Assembly (NCBI GenBank): GCA_016806645.1
Contig: JACSYO010000928.1
Span: 226,501 to 290,500 of the forward strand
DNA from: Ophiodon elongatus
Taxonomy: Eukaryota; Chordata; Actinopteri; Perciformes; Hexagrammidae
Length of the DNA: 64,000 nt
Direction: 5' to 3'
Shown here one piece after another: positions 38,160 through 50,429 of the stretch. The notes below the pieces were generated by a model. The model was not told the DNA's origin and did not search any database. It saw nothing but the letters and a program-made list of their open reading frames with translations. A program made the translations under genes and the position numbers. Position 1 is the first letter of the stretch. Every line of letters starts with the position of its first letter.

Positions 38160-41100
38160 ACACCACGCAGCCAGATGGCGGCGCACAGTGACTCCTCAGG
38201 CTAAAATATCGGAGACTTGGCGAAAAGAAAAGTGAAAATCGTTTTGGTAGGAAAAACAACAACGCACTCAACTCATCCAGCTTCCCCCCCCCAAAAAGAA
38301 GGATTCAACATTTTGAAGAAGCCCATGGCTGTCAGTGAAAATAAGCAATTTTCAGTTAGATATCCCTTGAGTCTGTGCTTATTTGTGAGTGTATGTGTCA
38401 ACCCTCCTGAATACACTTGGGTTCTGGTGACCTCCATGTATTTGGCTTGAGGGACCTGAGTCTCCCTTGTTGAGTGTGTGAATGCATTAATGTGTGAAAG
38501 AGGTCAGTATCCTAAACGGTAAAAAAGAAAAAAAAAAAAATCTTCCTGTCCCTTTCCCAAAAAATACAAAGTGTCAATGTTTGATTGAGCTAAAAAAAAA
38601 CCACAATCAGACAGTTCTACAGTACCGAAAGGCCTTAAATGAAAGGTGATCCGAGTAACCATTGATTATGCATGCCATACAGGCCTCAGTTCAGTCTGTG
38701 AAGCGTTGACTGGGATGGTGGAGGTATGTGGGCTGCGATCTCCTGAACCAGGCTGAATCGTGTTTTAATCCAAAGTGAGAGAAGCCGTATGAAGCACTGG
38801 GCAGGAGGGTGGAGCAGCAGTTTCCTCTTTAATGTGTTTAAAGCTTGCAGTGCTGCCTAACAGTCCCTCTCACAGTTTGTTGTTCAACCAAGTTCAACTG
38901 TCTTTCCAGCGAAACCCAAGTGAGGGACGTTTCTAGGGGTCGATGCTAAGAAATGCCCGGAGGTTTTTTTTTGTGTGTGTGCGTGTGTGTGCGTGTGTGT
39001 GTGAGGTGTTTGACAATTCTGTTTTTTTTTTTGTTTTTTTTTCGCAGTGTAGCTTAGAAGGTTTAAAAGAAGCTTGGTGACACTCGCGAGTACTATAAGC
39101 TTCAATGTCCCAAATGAAGGAACTGGGTGGTTTATAATTGGTTTCATCTCATTTTTGGTTTTACAATGAAACAGGGTCCCAGAGCTCAGGTGGGCTGGAA
39201 ACCTCAAGTGGGGGAAAAAGAAAATACTACATTTCCCATCACTCCCTGGCAAAAACTATGAAATAACTCAAGCTGATCTCACTAAGTGTAGACTGGGTGC
39301 TCTAACTGACAAAATATAACTTGCTAATACCAACACTTGAATTAAGCATGAAGGGAAACTGATGAGTGATTCTGGGAATTGTAGTGCTGTTTTTTTTTTT
39401 TTTTTTAGTACAGCCCATCTGACTCCAGTGTTCTCTTGCTGAGTGAAAGTAATGAGGAGCAAGCTTATCCAGGTAACCAACCTTTTTTTTCGTCGCGCTG
39501 CACAAATGATTTATTGTCGGTAAAAATGTTGTTGAGACTGAAAAGAATACTGACATTCGACAAGTTGTATGTGAATAATCAAATGGTTGTACTTTGCACT
39601 AAGTTTTGTTTTGATTTCATTATTGTTTTGTTGATAGAAAAAAAAATGTTTTATTGTGAAGGGATCAAATCAATGTCTGATAGGGACTGGGATTTGTTGC
39701 CACTGACATACCAGCAAAGTGGGGTCTGCTGTGGGCGACATCCCACTCACACGAGGAGAAAAAAACGCATCACACTAATTTTAATGTCATATTGAATTGG
39801 AAATATTCAAGAATACTACAAACTACATTTTGCAGCCATGTCTTAAGATGAGTTTAATTCTCAGTTACATATTGTATTATCAGCCATCAGCAGTTCAGAT
39901 GAGCTTCTTTTTTTTTTCTTTTTTTGCTGGCTACTGGCCAGTTTTATCTTTTTCCAGACCAGATATATAATACTGAAGAGATGTGGCAGAATAGTGGCAA
40001 TAATTGCTCGGCAAGAAAGTGGACATTGGTGGAGGGCAGACGAAACAAACCTGCTCTTTGCTTCCTCTGCTGAAGCAACAGCTGTTTCTTCGAAGATGTA
40101 CGGACTGATTTTTGGACTGATGCCGTGCTTATGGGTACCGCACAGCCATCACTTTTGGACTTTGGACTCAGAAACTGGGCATAAGATACCTACCAGACAT
40201 CTTGACGGATTTCTAGTTGAAGGGAAGTCGGGGAGGTTGTTTTTTCGTCCAACAGCATGGCATTCTGCACCAAATATGCTAAGAATAATTCCTATTTTTC
40301 ACCCTGTTCACACATCTATGTCACGGCTCTTCTTCACCTGCCACTCCATGTAAAAAAAAAAAAAAATGGCCTTGGATGTAAATGACTTGTACATGTAAAG
40401 TTTTTTCTACACTCATTCTAGATTCTAGGTATTTTTATAGTCGGAAGAAAAGAATATTTCTTCTTCTTGTCTTATGCTGAGAGACAGCTGCCTGTATTCT
40501 TCTCTAGCATGTAGCGTGTACAGTATCTGTTGGTTTTCTTTTTTTCTTTTTTCTTTTTTCTCTCTCTTGTTTGAAATCACATACAGATATTTATTCATCA
40601 TTTGCCACAAACGACGACTCACACTCTGTGATCTGTTCTGCTGAATATATCTTTGTACATTTTTGAATTCACGAGGGGAAGGGGGAGGGGGGGGATTTAA
40701 TTCACGGTGAATTCAATTTTTTTTGGGGAGAATTATTGAATTCAGAGAAAAATGTTCAAAGCGTTCGTCTTTTGGTGGACTCGCCAATCGTTTTTTTTTT
40801 TTTTTTTTTTTTTTTAAAAGCTTGAACGTGACCCGCTCGGAGCGGTCGTTTGTTGAGATCGTGGCACTCTTCCATAATGCTGACGTTGCGGTGACCTCCT
40901 CAGGGTTGTGAGTTCAGACAGATGGCCGAGTCTGCAGTTTCTGCTGTTGTCTTCCCAGATGAGAGTCAGCTCCTGCATGAAAACACAGATTTTCTTTTTT
41001 TTTATGATATATCTCTGATTCAGTCGTTTGACCTATGTTTTGACTGACAAATCATATCCATAGTTTACGTTAGTGAAGTTGTGAGGATTGTCACCACACG

Positions 41101-41744
41101 GCACCTTAAACCTCATACCGACGCTTCGCTGAGTTCAGCTTCCTGTCTTTTCGTGTGACAGAAGGTTTGCCCCGACAGATTTAATTCTTCAGTCTTTACA
41201 GTAATGAATCCCTTTTTGGCATTACAAACAGGAAACGGGGTGACACGTGAACACAGCAGGCTATACTTCTCTTAATTCGCTCCCTGCTTCATACCTTGGC
41301 GGATAGTTTGGCGACTAACTAGACGGAACAGGATAACCACACGTTGAAACCACACGTTGAGACCACAGAGCTGACAAAACATTCCCTTTCTGCAGAGCTG
41401 AAGGTGACTGCACTTTAACCACCAAATTTCTCCATTTTAACTCCTGCTTTCAGAATGACCAAAGACAGATGTTCCAACTTTAACTGATGATTTTAGCAAT
41501 CAGGGTTCGTGATCTCGTGATAACTTCCTCCTGTTCTTATGAATCAACAGACTCTTGAGCTTGCCCTGAAAGGAAACAAAACCTGTCCTGCTAGTCTAAA
41601 CACTGTGCCTCTGTGTCTCAAACTTTGCCTCGAAACTAACCTGACAATGAGCCCTGGGGAAAGCACTCACCACGTGACTGTCAGTTTATTAAATTATAAT
41701 TATAAAAGAAACATAAACTGTAAATATGAATTGTCATTTTTGTG

Positions 41745-41782
<38 letters not shown>

Positions 41783-42125
41783 ATCTCTCTCACGCTCACT
41801 TCCAGTGTCCAAAGAAAGTTTGCTCAAGGCACAAACATCACTACTGGAGTAGTGCATGGCTTGCCATTATGTGACATGGGAAGATAAAAAGAGAACATTG
41901 TAGAAAAGAGAAATTGTAAAAGTTAAATTTATTCCTATTTTCAAAGATAAATGTATAAATTATAACAGTATTGGTTACAGCTGTATATTATTTTTGAAGA
42001 TCCCTAAATGATCTAATCCTGTTACTGGGGAAATATAATTTCAGTCATTGTAAAAAGAGAACAATTTAAAGGTAAGGCAGTGAAAGTAAGATTAGAAAAA
42101 TAAATGGAATAAAATAATTTCCCGT
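38160..42125 (+). other. rab11fip3: Long rab11fip3 3' UTR (putative)
   Basis: After the stop at 38157-38159 the first AATAAA signals that I found are at 42099 and 42108, which gives a 3' UTR of about 4 kb. It contains a GT/GC repeat at 38971-39003, several A and T homopolymers (for example 39391-39407 and 40791-40815), a G-rich run at 40678-40694, and a (TC)n run at 41751-41776. An earlier site with a variant signal is possible. The open frames inside show no domain. Confidence 0.5.
42099..42113 (+). terminator. rab11fip3: Paired poly(A) signals of rab11fip3
   Basis: Two overlapping-range AATAAA hexamers at 42099-42104 and 42108-42113 are followed by a GT-rich stretch (gtgtttggttgcctcatttgttg), the usual arrangement for cleavage. 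Confidence 0.6.
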
Positions 42126-42139
42126 GTTTGGTTGCCTCA

Positions 42140-43100
42140 TTTGTTGCACGTTTTTACATTTTTATTATGGGTTTACATTTACTGTATAGATTCGGGCAGC
42201 AGAACATAGGTTTTGATTTTACCATACATATTGTAAAACTGTTCATTTGACGGAATAAGCCCCATATTTTAACAAATGTCCTCATGTTTTCAGCTCAGAT
42301 GGTAAGTCACTATAAATCAAAGGTGATTCTTCTAAGTCTTAGATTGAGCCATGGGTTAGTATTTCAAAGTAATAACATTTTCAGTTACATATTTACAAAA
42401 AATGTATGTATTCCAAACATTATTATTTGACAATATCTCCCAATACCCATTCATTTCCCATTCATGTGCAAGCTCCATAAGATTGTCACCAGGTACCTGA
42501 TATCGGGTCTCTCTGCATCCAATCTACCAGCCCCACCTGCAGACTGTGTCTATGTACTGCAACCACACTTTGCACTTTTTGTTTATGGTATATTAACACA
42601 ACCTTGTCAATACCGACAGCAGTTATCAACACTATATTAACTCCTTCACCCATCACAAGACAGGCTGAGAGACTATCTGTCCCCCTTATAGGAGCCATGC
42701 TAGCTGCTGCTGTGCCAGTGAGTAGAGGTGTGCAATAATAAAGATTTATTTTCAACTTTCAGTTTGTTTCATAACACTTTATGCAAGCCAATTTGTATTA
42801 TTAACACTCAGCTGACTAATCAAGAATTGTGCAAATAAGTTGATACATGGAAAAGTCAATATGAATTAAATCCATTTAATTGACTAATTAAAATCCCCTT
42901 TATATTCACGATTTGTCAATTATTTTGTTATTCCTGAAAAAGAAAATCACATATGTATGCTTATATACCGGCATTTAATTTGCCAGTAATCAGTATATAA
43001 TAAGACATGCACATTTCTTAATTGAGTAGTTCACCGATTAGTTAATTCGTTAATTGTTCTATAACGTGATAAACGGATTGTTATGATTAGGACATAACGA
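42140..43100. other. Intergenic rab11fip3-telo2, no gene seen
   Basis: AT-rich spacer. The open frame on the minus strand at 42486-42755 has no known domain or neighbouring exon and is left as unexplained. Confidence 0.5.
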
Positions 43101-43400
43101 GTTGTTACAAAAACCATTGGCTTCTTGAACGCCTCACCTGTCGGTCCCCGGAACCTTCCCTCTCCTTCTGTCTCAACACGGACGTATTTTGACGAAGCAC
43201 GCAGAGAGCGGAGCGAAGCGCCATGGCCTGATGTTCACGTTAAACGTTTAACAGTAGGAACTGCAAATACCACCTCGAAAAAAAACTGTTGTGTTATAAC
43301 ATATGATTTATTTTGCTTAATGTTTAATAAAAATGCCCAGATGCGTATCAGTTTGGACAAGCTAACAGTTGTAAGTTAGCTAACTCACTTAGGTTTACTT
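43101..43400 (+). promoter_or_regulatory. telo2: Probable telo2 promoter / non-coding first exon
   Basis: A locally CG-richer block (cctgtcggtccccgg, gcagagagcggagcgaagcgcc) lies in AT-rich surroundings, and GTTAGCTAACT lies at about 43373-43383. The telo2 ATG exon seems to begin after a 3' splice site at 43727-43729 (TTTGTTTAG), which implies an upstream non-coding exon here. Confidence 0.45.
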
Positions 43401-43760
43401 AATGAATGCACTCTAGTAAAGTAGATATGTGTGCAGCTGTATTTTGAAGCCTTAAGACAATTCTCTGTTAACTAACGCTCAAAAAGCTACTGCGTTAACA
43501 TTAAAACCTAAAAACAATGAACTAATTCTTCCTATTGTGAGTAAAGTCTTTACATCCAAAAGGGTAGCTTCATCCTTCATTATAAAACTCAAAATTGTCA
43601 AATGCACTCATTATTTACATCTGCAGACTTTTCTTTATGAACGTTGCTGTGTGTTAGTTTCTGTGTAGAGATGGATACCTACTTGGTAGTTGTTTCAGTG
43701 TGAGATTTTCTTTTAATGTCTTTGTTTAGAAAATAAAACCAGGAAGTTACCATTTCCAAG

Positions 43761-45736
43761 ATGGAGTCACTTGCCCCAAATACTGAGGTTCGCCTGGCGG
43801 TGGCCCAGTGTTTCCGGACCCTCACTACATCCACAGATACCAAAGACATTGTCGCCGCCCTTCAGACACTTCACTTCTACTTGGATGAAGGACCGGAGAG
43901 CAGAACCACCTCCGTTCAGCGGGCAGAGTTCAGGCGAGCCCACTTCACCCGCACCCTTCAGTTTCTTGTCAGCAACATCCAGGCTGACTGGCTGGCCGGC
44001 CTCACAGCCGCCCAGCAAACGGAGTTATGGGACGGCTTGTTCCTCAAAGGCCCTCCAGAGCAGGCGCTGCTGGTGCTGATGGAGGGAATAGGAGAGCTGA
44101 GGTGGGTGGCGTTGGATGGAGGGCGAGAGGCCGAGTTCACCGTGTCGCCTGTTCTATAATTACTCTGTTATTATCTTTCCTACCGCAGAGCCAGCACACA
44201 TCTGGACCACTTTGTCAGCGTCACTGAGAAGTTCCTTCAGAGTGGTCGACTCGCCGACCTGCTGTGGTCCTACTGTCTGGAGACCGGTCCCTCTGATTCC
44301 CCCCAGCTCCGAGAGACTCTGCTGGGACGTATTGTGGCGCTGCCGGACGTCACCGCTAACAGGTTGCATCCAAAAAACAAGCCCCTTTTTCTTCCTCAGC
44401 GGTACTACCCACTACTGGCCACAGAGATGCTCACTGCCCTGGAGCGGACCTGTCAAGCGCTCAAAGGCGAGGAAACATCTTTTAAAACTGTTTGCAGTCA
44501 TGACAGCATGGGGGCTTGTGTCAAATATTTATTGCCGTGATATCAAAAAGATCATTTCTCACCCCGTGTATTTGTCTGATTTGTATATCTGACAGATGGC
44601 ACAGACTGCTCCTTGACTTTTGTGGCTCAGACACTTGGAAAAGTGTGTATCCAGGGTCATAGTGGTGAGTCCAGTGGAAACCTACCAAACAGTTATCTAA
44701 CAGTTGAATTGCCAACCATTTTGATAACTAACTGTTTGAGTTATTTATCGAGCAAAAATGTCAAACAGTTACATGTTCATGATTCTCAAACGTTGTTGCT
44801 TTTGTCTGTTTTACATCACATAATATATTTAATATCTTTGGTTTGTAGTATATGTCACCTTGAGCTCTGTGAAATTATGGTTTTCATTTAATTAGTTAAT
44901 GGGATAAATAAGCATATGGATCATTACTCACAGCAGGTATAGTTTCAAATAAAGTTCAAGAAATGAGAAGCTTTGAATTGCTCTAAACAATCTTGACTAG
45001 GTATGATAGGCATAACTGTCATCCACGAAGTTCAATTCACCTTTCTCCTTCGCCTCTATAGAGCATGAATGGACCCCTGTTCTTCTTGTTCATTGCAGGG
45101 TCCGTAGTGACACAGAATAACTTTCATCCTCCTCTGACATTTATGTTTTCCATCCCCAGGTTTGGTGCTGGCAGTGATGGCTCCGCGGCTGTCTGTGTGC
45201 ACGCGCTCAGACATGGTGTGGCAGAGGGTTTGCTGGAAGCTGCTGGAGAACGTTCCCCAGCGATGGATGGAGAGTGTGCTCACCGGGCTGGTGCAGGCCG
45301 TCAGCGGGTAAGGCGGTAGGCTGGAACAGCCATTTAGACAGCGAGCCGTTCATATGGCCCCTAGCCGTCGGTTTACTACCTGCCTTTCATGACACCAGCG
45401 TCTCACCTCTTTTTCAGGCCCGACGCCTTGGGCAGGATCATCGGGAATCTAGTGTTGACAAATAAAAAGGCCCAGTTTGTCATCACTCATAAACTGCTGT
45501 TACTGCAGTACAAGTACGAGGTAAGAAGATACCTCGCAGCCTGACAGTAAACCATATTAATATTATAAATGTATCAAGCGTGTGTTCTTTTTCCCCAGAC
45601 TCAAGTCTTGAGAATTGTCCTGGGTTACCTGGCAGCAGACAGGGAGCGAAGGCCACTGCTCATCCAGGTGAGTGCATGAGGATGTTCAGCAGCTAAATGA
45701 TAGCACATTATATATATATATATCGATGATTTTGAC

Positions 45737-45783
<47 letters not shown>

Positions 45784-48700
45784 GTCAGGTGTTGCGGTCT
45801 CTGTTCCAGACGTGGGCTAACCCCAGTGCAGTGAAGCACACCCCTCTCGAGCAGCAGCTGTATGTCAGCAAGGCCTTACTGCTGAGTGTCAGCCTGCTGA
45901 GAGACTCTGAGCTGCAGGAGCTACGCTCAGGTACAAATAACAGTGTCTGACCAACAGTCCCCATCCTTTGTATCACACACTCTATGTATAATATGATCAT
46001 ATGAAGGGTGAATACAGCGTGTAGCGCTCCTCTCTCTGTTGCGCCTCCTCTCTCAGATCTCCTGCAGTGCATGCTGGGCGGCATGCAGAGCCATCTAGAC
46101 AGCAGCGTGGTGCGCATCAGGCGGATGGGCATGGTGGTGGGGGAGTGCTTGAGCTCTCGTATGGATCTCAATAAAACCAAGCTCAAGTTTGAGGTACAGT
46201 CAAGTGTGTTGATCGCAAGATGCGACGCTGGTGAGCCCGGTTGGCCCGTGTCTGAGTTTGTGTTGTGTTGTGTTGTGTTGTGTTGTGTTGTGTTGTGTTG
46301 TAGTACGATCGGGACGAGGAAACTCAGGAGCTGCTCTCTCTGATGACTCCCGTCACCGGGGATGAACCAGAGGCGGAGCATGTGAACGGGTGAGTGTCTC
46401 TACATCTCTGTAACGCTTACGTCAAGATTTGTGAGGTTGGCCTGTTGGGTCATTACATCTGTGAGCTGATGAAAACATAAAGTCCACTCTCATGTCTCAC
46501 TTAAATGCTCTTTGCTTACATTTGGGATTCTAGAAGTATTGTTTTAATATTTAAAAAAAATGAAAACTGATAGTATCTTTGAACTCTGAGGAACTGTTAT
46601 GAACCGTTATGAACTGCCAAGCATTACTTTCCCTATTTCTATAGGTTGTGGTTGTATAATATGCACAGCTAAAAATACATTTTTGGCTTGATTTGTTTTA
46701 CTGATATTTTATGGTTAAATTGTAAGAATATGTCTGTTTAACAGGAACTATGAACTGTCTGTTTTATAGCATTTTAACAGAGCAATGGAGAAAATGAACT
46801 CAAGGACACACTGTATATAATCTTGGTAGCCAATATTCAAATTACTTGACGACTATGTTTAAACAGTGGGCCAAGTCCCATAAAAATCAATCACAATATA
46901 TATTTTGTATTAAAGACAAAGTCTGTCATCTGCAGAGTTGACGCTCCTCAAGAGTCCAGTGAAACAACTCCATCTCCTCAGAATGTATCATCTCAAAATA
47001 TGTCCAAAACGTCCCCAGACTCCGACCTGGACAGGTAAGTCTAATTAGCTCTTCTCTGTTGTCCTATATGTATTCGTGCAAAGTGTTTCGTTAACTCCAA
47101 GTCTTTCCCTCGTGCAGCGACGATGAGCTCACTCCGTACGATATGTCGGGCGACCGGGAAATGAGTAACGCATCCCCGCCCCGCTACCTGCGGGACTGCT
47201 TGGAAAGTATGGCGACCTGGTGACCCGATGGCTTCCTGTTTAAATTCCCTCGCCGCTCGCTCCGGCTCTAATGTTTTTTTATCTCCTGACCCATCCAGTC
47301 TTGATCTCCTCTGAGGACCCGCTGCGCGTGGAGCTCACTTTGAGAGTCGCTGAGGTTTTGGTGAGGAAGAACGTCTTCACAACCAGAGAGGTATGACGGC
47401 AACGCTCAGCAGAAACGTCCAGTGCTTCAGGTTCATTCTGTTCTAAAATGACACTTCAAGTTACTGTTCGTATCTGCTGAATATTAACCCAAACTTTCTG
47501 GTCCTTTTATTTATTTAAAACTGATCCAGTGACAGAGGGTGTAATTCCTTACTTTACTGTTGTTGACTGTAGCGCAGCGATTTGAATATTTTTTACTTGC
47601 AGATCACTTTTCACACGACAGTTCATGTTTGTTTGTTTGTTTGTTTGTTTGTTTGTTCAGGTCGGTGTCCAGCTGACCAAAGTGCTTCTTCACATGGAGA
47701 ATAAATACAGCATCGCTGGCTTCCTGAGTCTCAGACAGGCGACCATGGTGGCGCTCACTGTCACAGACTGTGTCTCTGTATGCTCATCACCTTAGTTTCT
47801 ACATGGTTCACCTTTTCAAATCAAAGCTTTAAGCATTTGGTATCAAAGTAAAAATGTTTCTTTGCTTTCCGTGATAGGTGACTCAGTTTTTGACCACAGA
47901 GTTTTACTCCTTGAACTACAGTCTTCGCCAGCGGCTCGATATCTTGGAGGTGAAGACGACAGCTTCTCCACTTTTCATAAGCGGCCTCGCTAAACATACT
48001 CCGTGATCGATTTGAACTCTTTTTGTGTAATCGCGAGGCTGCTCTTTTCTTTTGGTTTCTCAGGTCCTCACTCTGGCAGCGCAGGAGCTCTCGAAGCCGA
48101 CCGCTGAAAAGAGAAACCCATCGGTGTGTGGTATCGCTGCCAGCACCAATCTGACTCCGTACCCTGGCGACAACCCCGTTCAGTGGCGAGAAGTAGTCGA
48201 GAGGCGGATTCAAAGCAAGACGAAGCGCCTCAGGAAGGTTAGTTACCCACATTTTCATCTGCCTTTTTTAAGTATTTGAGTGAAGGCCTACTCCTTGTCT
48301 CTACCGCCATTTCTTTTGTGCGTAGGGTGCCACACAACCTCCGGCTAAGGCCACCCCGAACCGTTACGCCCCTGTTGCTGGACACTTCTTTTTTCCTCTG
48401 CTCAGCAATTATGACAAGTAAGTAATGCTCCTCTATACAGATTTCAAAGCTCAACACTCGTAGTTTTTTTTGTGTACAATCAAACATTTTAAAACACCTT
48501 TCTGCTAGGCCTCAAGTGACTTTTGACCTGATGGGTGGCGACCATCTCGTACTGGGCAGGTTGGTCCACACCTTGGGCCTCTTCATGCATCTAGCAGTCA
48601 ATGCACCGGTAATTTTCTCCGTCTGCCCGTGCTGTGTGAGACATGATCACAACGTAGAGCTTTTTATCAATATCATTTTAATTCCAATTTTAGGTGTGGC

Positions 48701-50106
48701 CCTTGATGCAGTCGTTCAATATATATATATATCTTTTATTATAAAAAATCAAATCAGTACTGGGATTCATGGCGAGGCAGAATAGTTGTAGTTTGGATGC
48801 TGTGGGGAAAATCATCACGATGTCACATTAAGCAAATTTATATTGGAATACAATATGAGATTCCTCTGACTTTTTGTTGTTGTAGATCGCTGCACAGATG
48901 GGTTGTGCTTTACTGGACTTTGTGTGGGCGTTGCGCTACCATGTTGACCAGTAAGTATCTGTTTTTTACAGTTAATTGATGAAATCAAAAGTAAATGTGT
49001 TTTTTACAACACTTCAATGTCGTATTTCTGCTACTAACCAGGCTCAACATTAATCAGGGAACTGTATAGCTGTAGCCTCTTCTGAGCAACATGTTGTTTT
49101 ATATGGATATTGGAGAATTAAAACAGTCAGACAAAGATAACATTATTTCTGTCCGAGCTGTAACCTGAATTCTGTCTGACAGGATGGTGCGACGAGGCGT
49201 CCTCTTCGCCGTTTGCTCCGTGTTTCTGAGCATGCCCAGTGAAAACCTGCTGGTGGACCTCAGTGATCAGCTGTTTGAGACCAGAACTTGGCTGGCAGGT
49301 AAAAAAAAAACGAGAAAAAAAAACTTGCTGGTGACAACAAAGGTTCCTCTTCTTGAAACTTTTAACATAAATCTCATTCCAATCTCTCCTCAAGACGTGA
49401 AAGTCAGGCAACGCATTTGTTCCAGTTCTATTACTACCGAGCCACCTTTTCACACATATGTATTTTATTTAGAACTTACACATTATTTAAACAATACATT
49501 GTTTATATGTGACTAATAATAGAGTAACCCCTAAAACACATGATTCTTGTAAATGCACGAAGGTCCCGAGGCTGCACCTGCATGATGTGATTCCGTCAGG
49601 GATGTCCCCTCAGTGAAACACATTCATGCGCACACAAACACGCACAGCGCACACGTGCACAGCTGGACTGAGCATTTCTGGGAAGCAGATGAGTAACAAG
49701 GATGTCCTGTGCTATGCCGACCGTGCATGACGTGACTGGCTCAGCGACAGTTGGATGTTTCTCTGTCCCTCTGAGGATAAAAGTAGTTTCACATCGCAGT
49801 GAGCGACATGGAGCGGAATGACAAAGGACACTTTTTCCTCCCACGTTGGGTTGTTAATTGTGCAAAGAAAATGCCAGGATTATGAGCATTTGAATAATTG
49901 TAATCATACTGAGAGATGGAGACTTTCTTGTCACCACTGCTGAAGCGGCTTACAGTGATAATTTGTGTTGTTTAATGTCCACAGATGTGGCTGAAGAAGA
50001 CCCTGATGCAGATTGCCGAAGTCTGGCTATACAGAGTTTGGTCCTGCTGGATAAGAGCCTAAAGAAACAGCTACAGGAGCACCAGGCACTGAGCATGGAG
50101 TCATGA
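43761..50106 (+). CDS. telo2: Telomere length regulation protein TEL2 homolog
   Basis: Coding exons: 43761-44101, 44189-44466, 44596-44664, 45160-45307, 45418-45520, 45599-45667, 45789-45930, 46057-46193, 46304-46389, 46936-47034, 47118-47206, 47299-47390, 47661-47777, 47878-47949, 48064-48237, 48326-48417, 48509-48608, 48886-48950, 49183-49298 and 49985-50106 (TGA). They sum to 836 aa, against 837 in human. TELO2 with TTI1 and TTI2 forms the TTT complex, which with HSP90-R2TP folds and stabilises PIKK kinases (mTOR, ATM, ATR, DNA-PK, SMG1). The protein is an alpha-solenoid. Conserved words include LRETLLGRIVALPD, NKKAQFVITHKLLLLQ, QFYSLNYSLRQRLDIL and AGHFFFPLL. SDLDSDDELTPYDMSGD carries the CK2-phosphorylated DSDDE motif that recruits PIH1D1; the serines fall at residues 487 and 491. 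Intron 2 is GC-AG. The acceptors of exons 7, 9 and 13 abut microsatellites. Identification is secure. Confidence 0.97.
45739..45782 (+). repeat. (GT)22 at telo2 exon 7 acceptor
   Basis: Twenty-two GT units run into TGTCAG and exon 7 at 45789. No conventional pyrimidine tract exists in this intron end. Confidence 0.97.
46261..46300 (+). repeat. (TGTTG)8 at telo2 exon 9 acceptor
   Basis: Eight perfect copies of the pentamer TGTTG are followed immediately by the acceptor TAG at 46301-46303 and exon 9 at 46304. Confidence 0.97.
46390..46935 (+). other. telo2 intron 9, no feature seen
   Basis: AT-rich 546-base GT-AG intron between the exon ending HVNG and the exon that starts the acidic linker. 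I see nothing in it. Confidence 0.6.
47627..47654 (+). repeat. (GTTT)7 at telo2 exon 13 acceptor
   Basis: Seven GTTT units are followed by GTTCAG and exon 13 at 47661. Confidence 0.97.
49299..49984 (+). other. telo2 intron 19, no gene seen
   Basis: The last, 686-base intron of telo2, with an A-rich start. The open frames in it on either strand show no recognisable domain. Confidence 0.6.
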
Positions 50107-50407
50107 TCTCAGCCTCGACAATGAACGATGAAACACTGACTGCGTCCCCGATGTGGGGGCGGTCCTCGCCTTGCCTCCGTCTCGTCCTCAAAGAGCCAGG
50201 AGGATTGAGGTCGATGGAAGTCATGTTCCGGATATCTGCCGACACATTTTCATATCCTGGAACACGCAGTCCACCGGCGGAAAAGGAGGGCACACGTCTG
50301 TGCACATGTTTGTGAATGTCTTTCTGCATAACTAAATCATGCACACACACACACAAACATTTCAACACACCGTATTGCTGGACATATTGTGTGTAATGTA
50401 TGAACCG

Positions 50408-50413
50408 AATAAA
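50408..50413 (+). terminator. telo2: Poly(A) signal of telo2
   Basis: AATAAA 302 bases after the telo2 stop. A short (CA)n run lies at 50341-50355 in the same 3' UTR. Confidence 0.65.
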
Positions 50414-50429
50414 ATATTGATGGAATGGA

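Noticed and set aside
42486..42755. 89-residue minus-strand open frame between rab11fip3 and telo2
   Set aside because: The composition looks protein-like, but I see no known motif, promoter or neighbouring exon; chance or old repeat sequence is more likely.
45785..46381. 198-residue minus-strand open frame opposite telo2 exons 7-9
   Set aside because: It is the shadow of real telo2 exons and of the (TGTTG)8 array (its Gln-His-Asn-Thr run).
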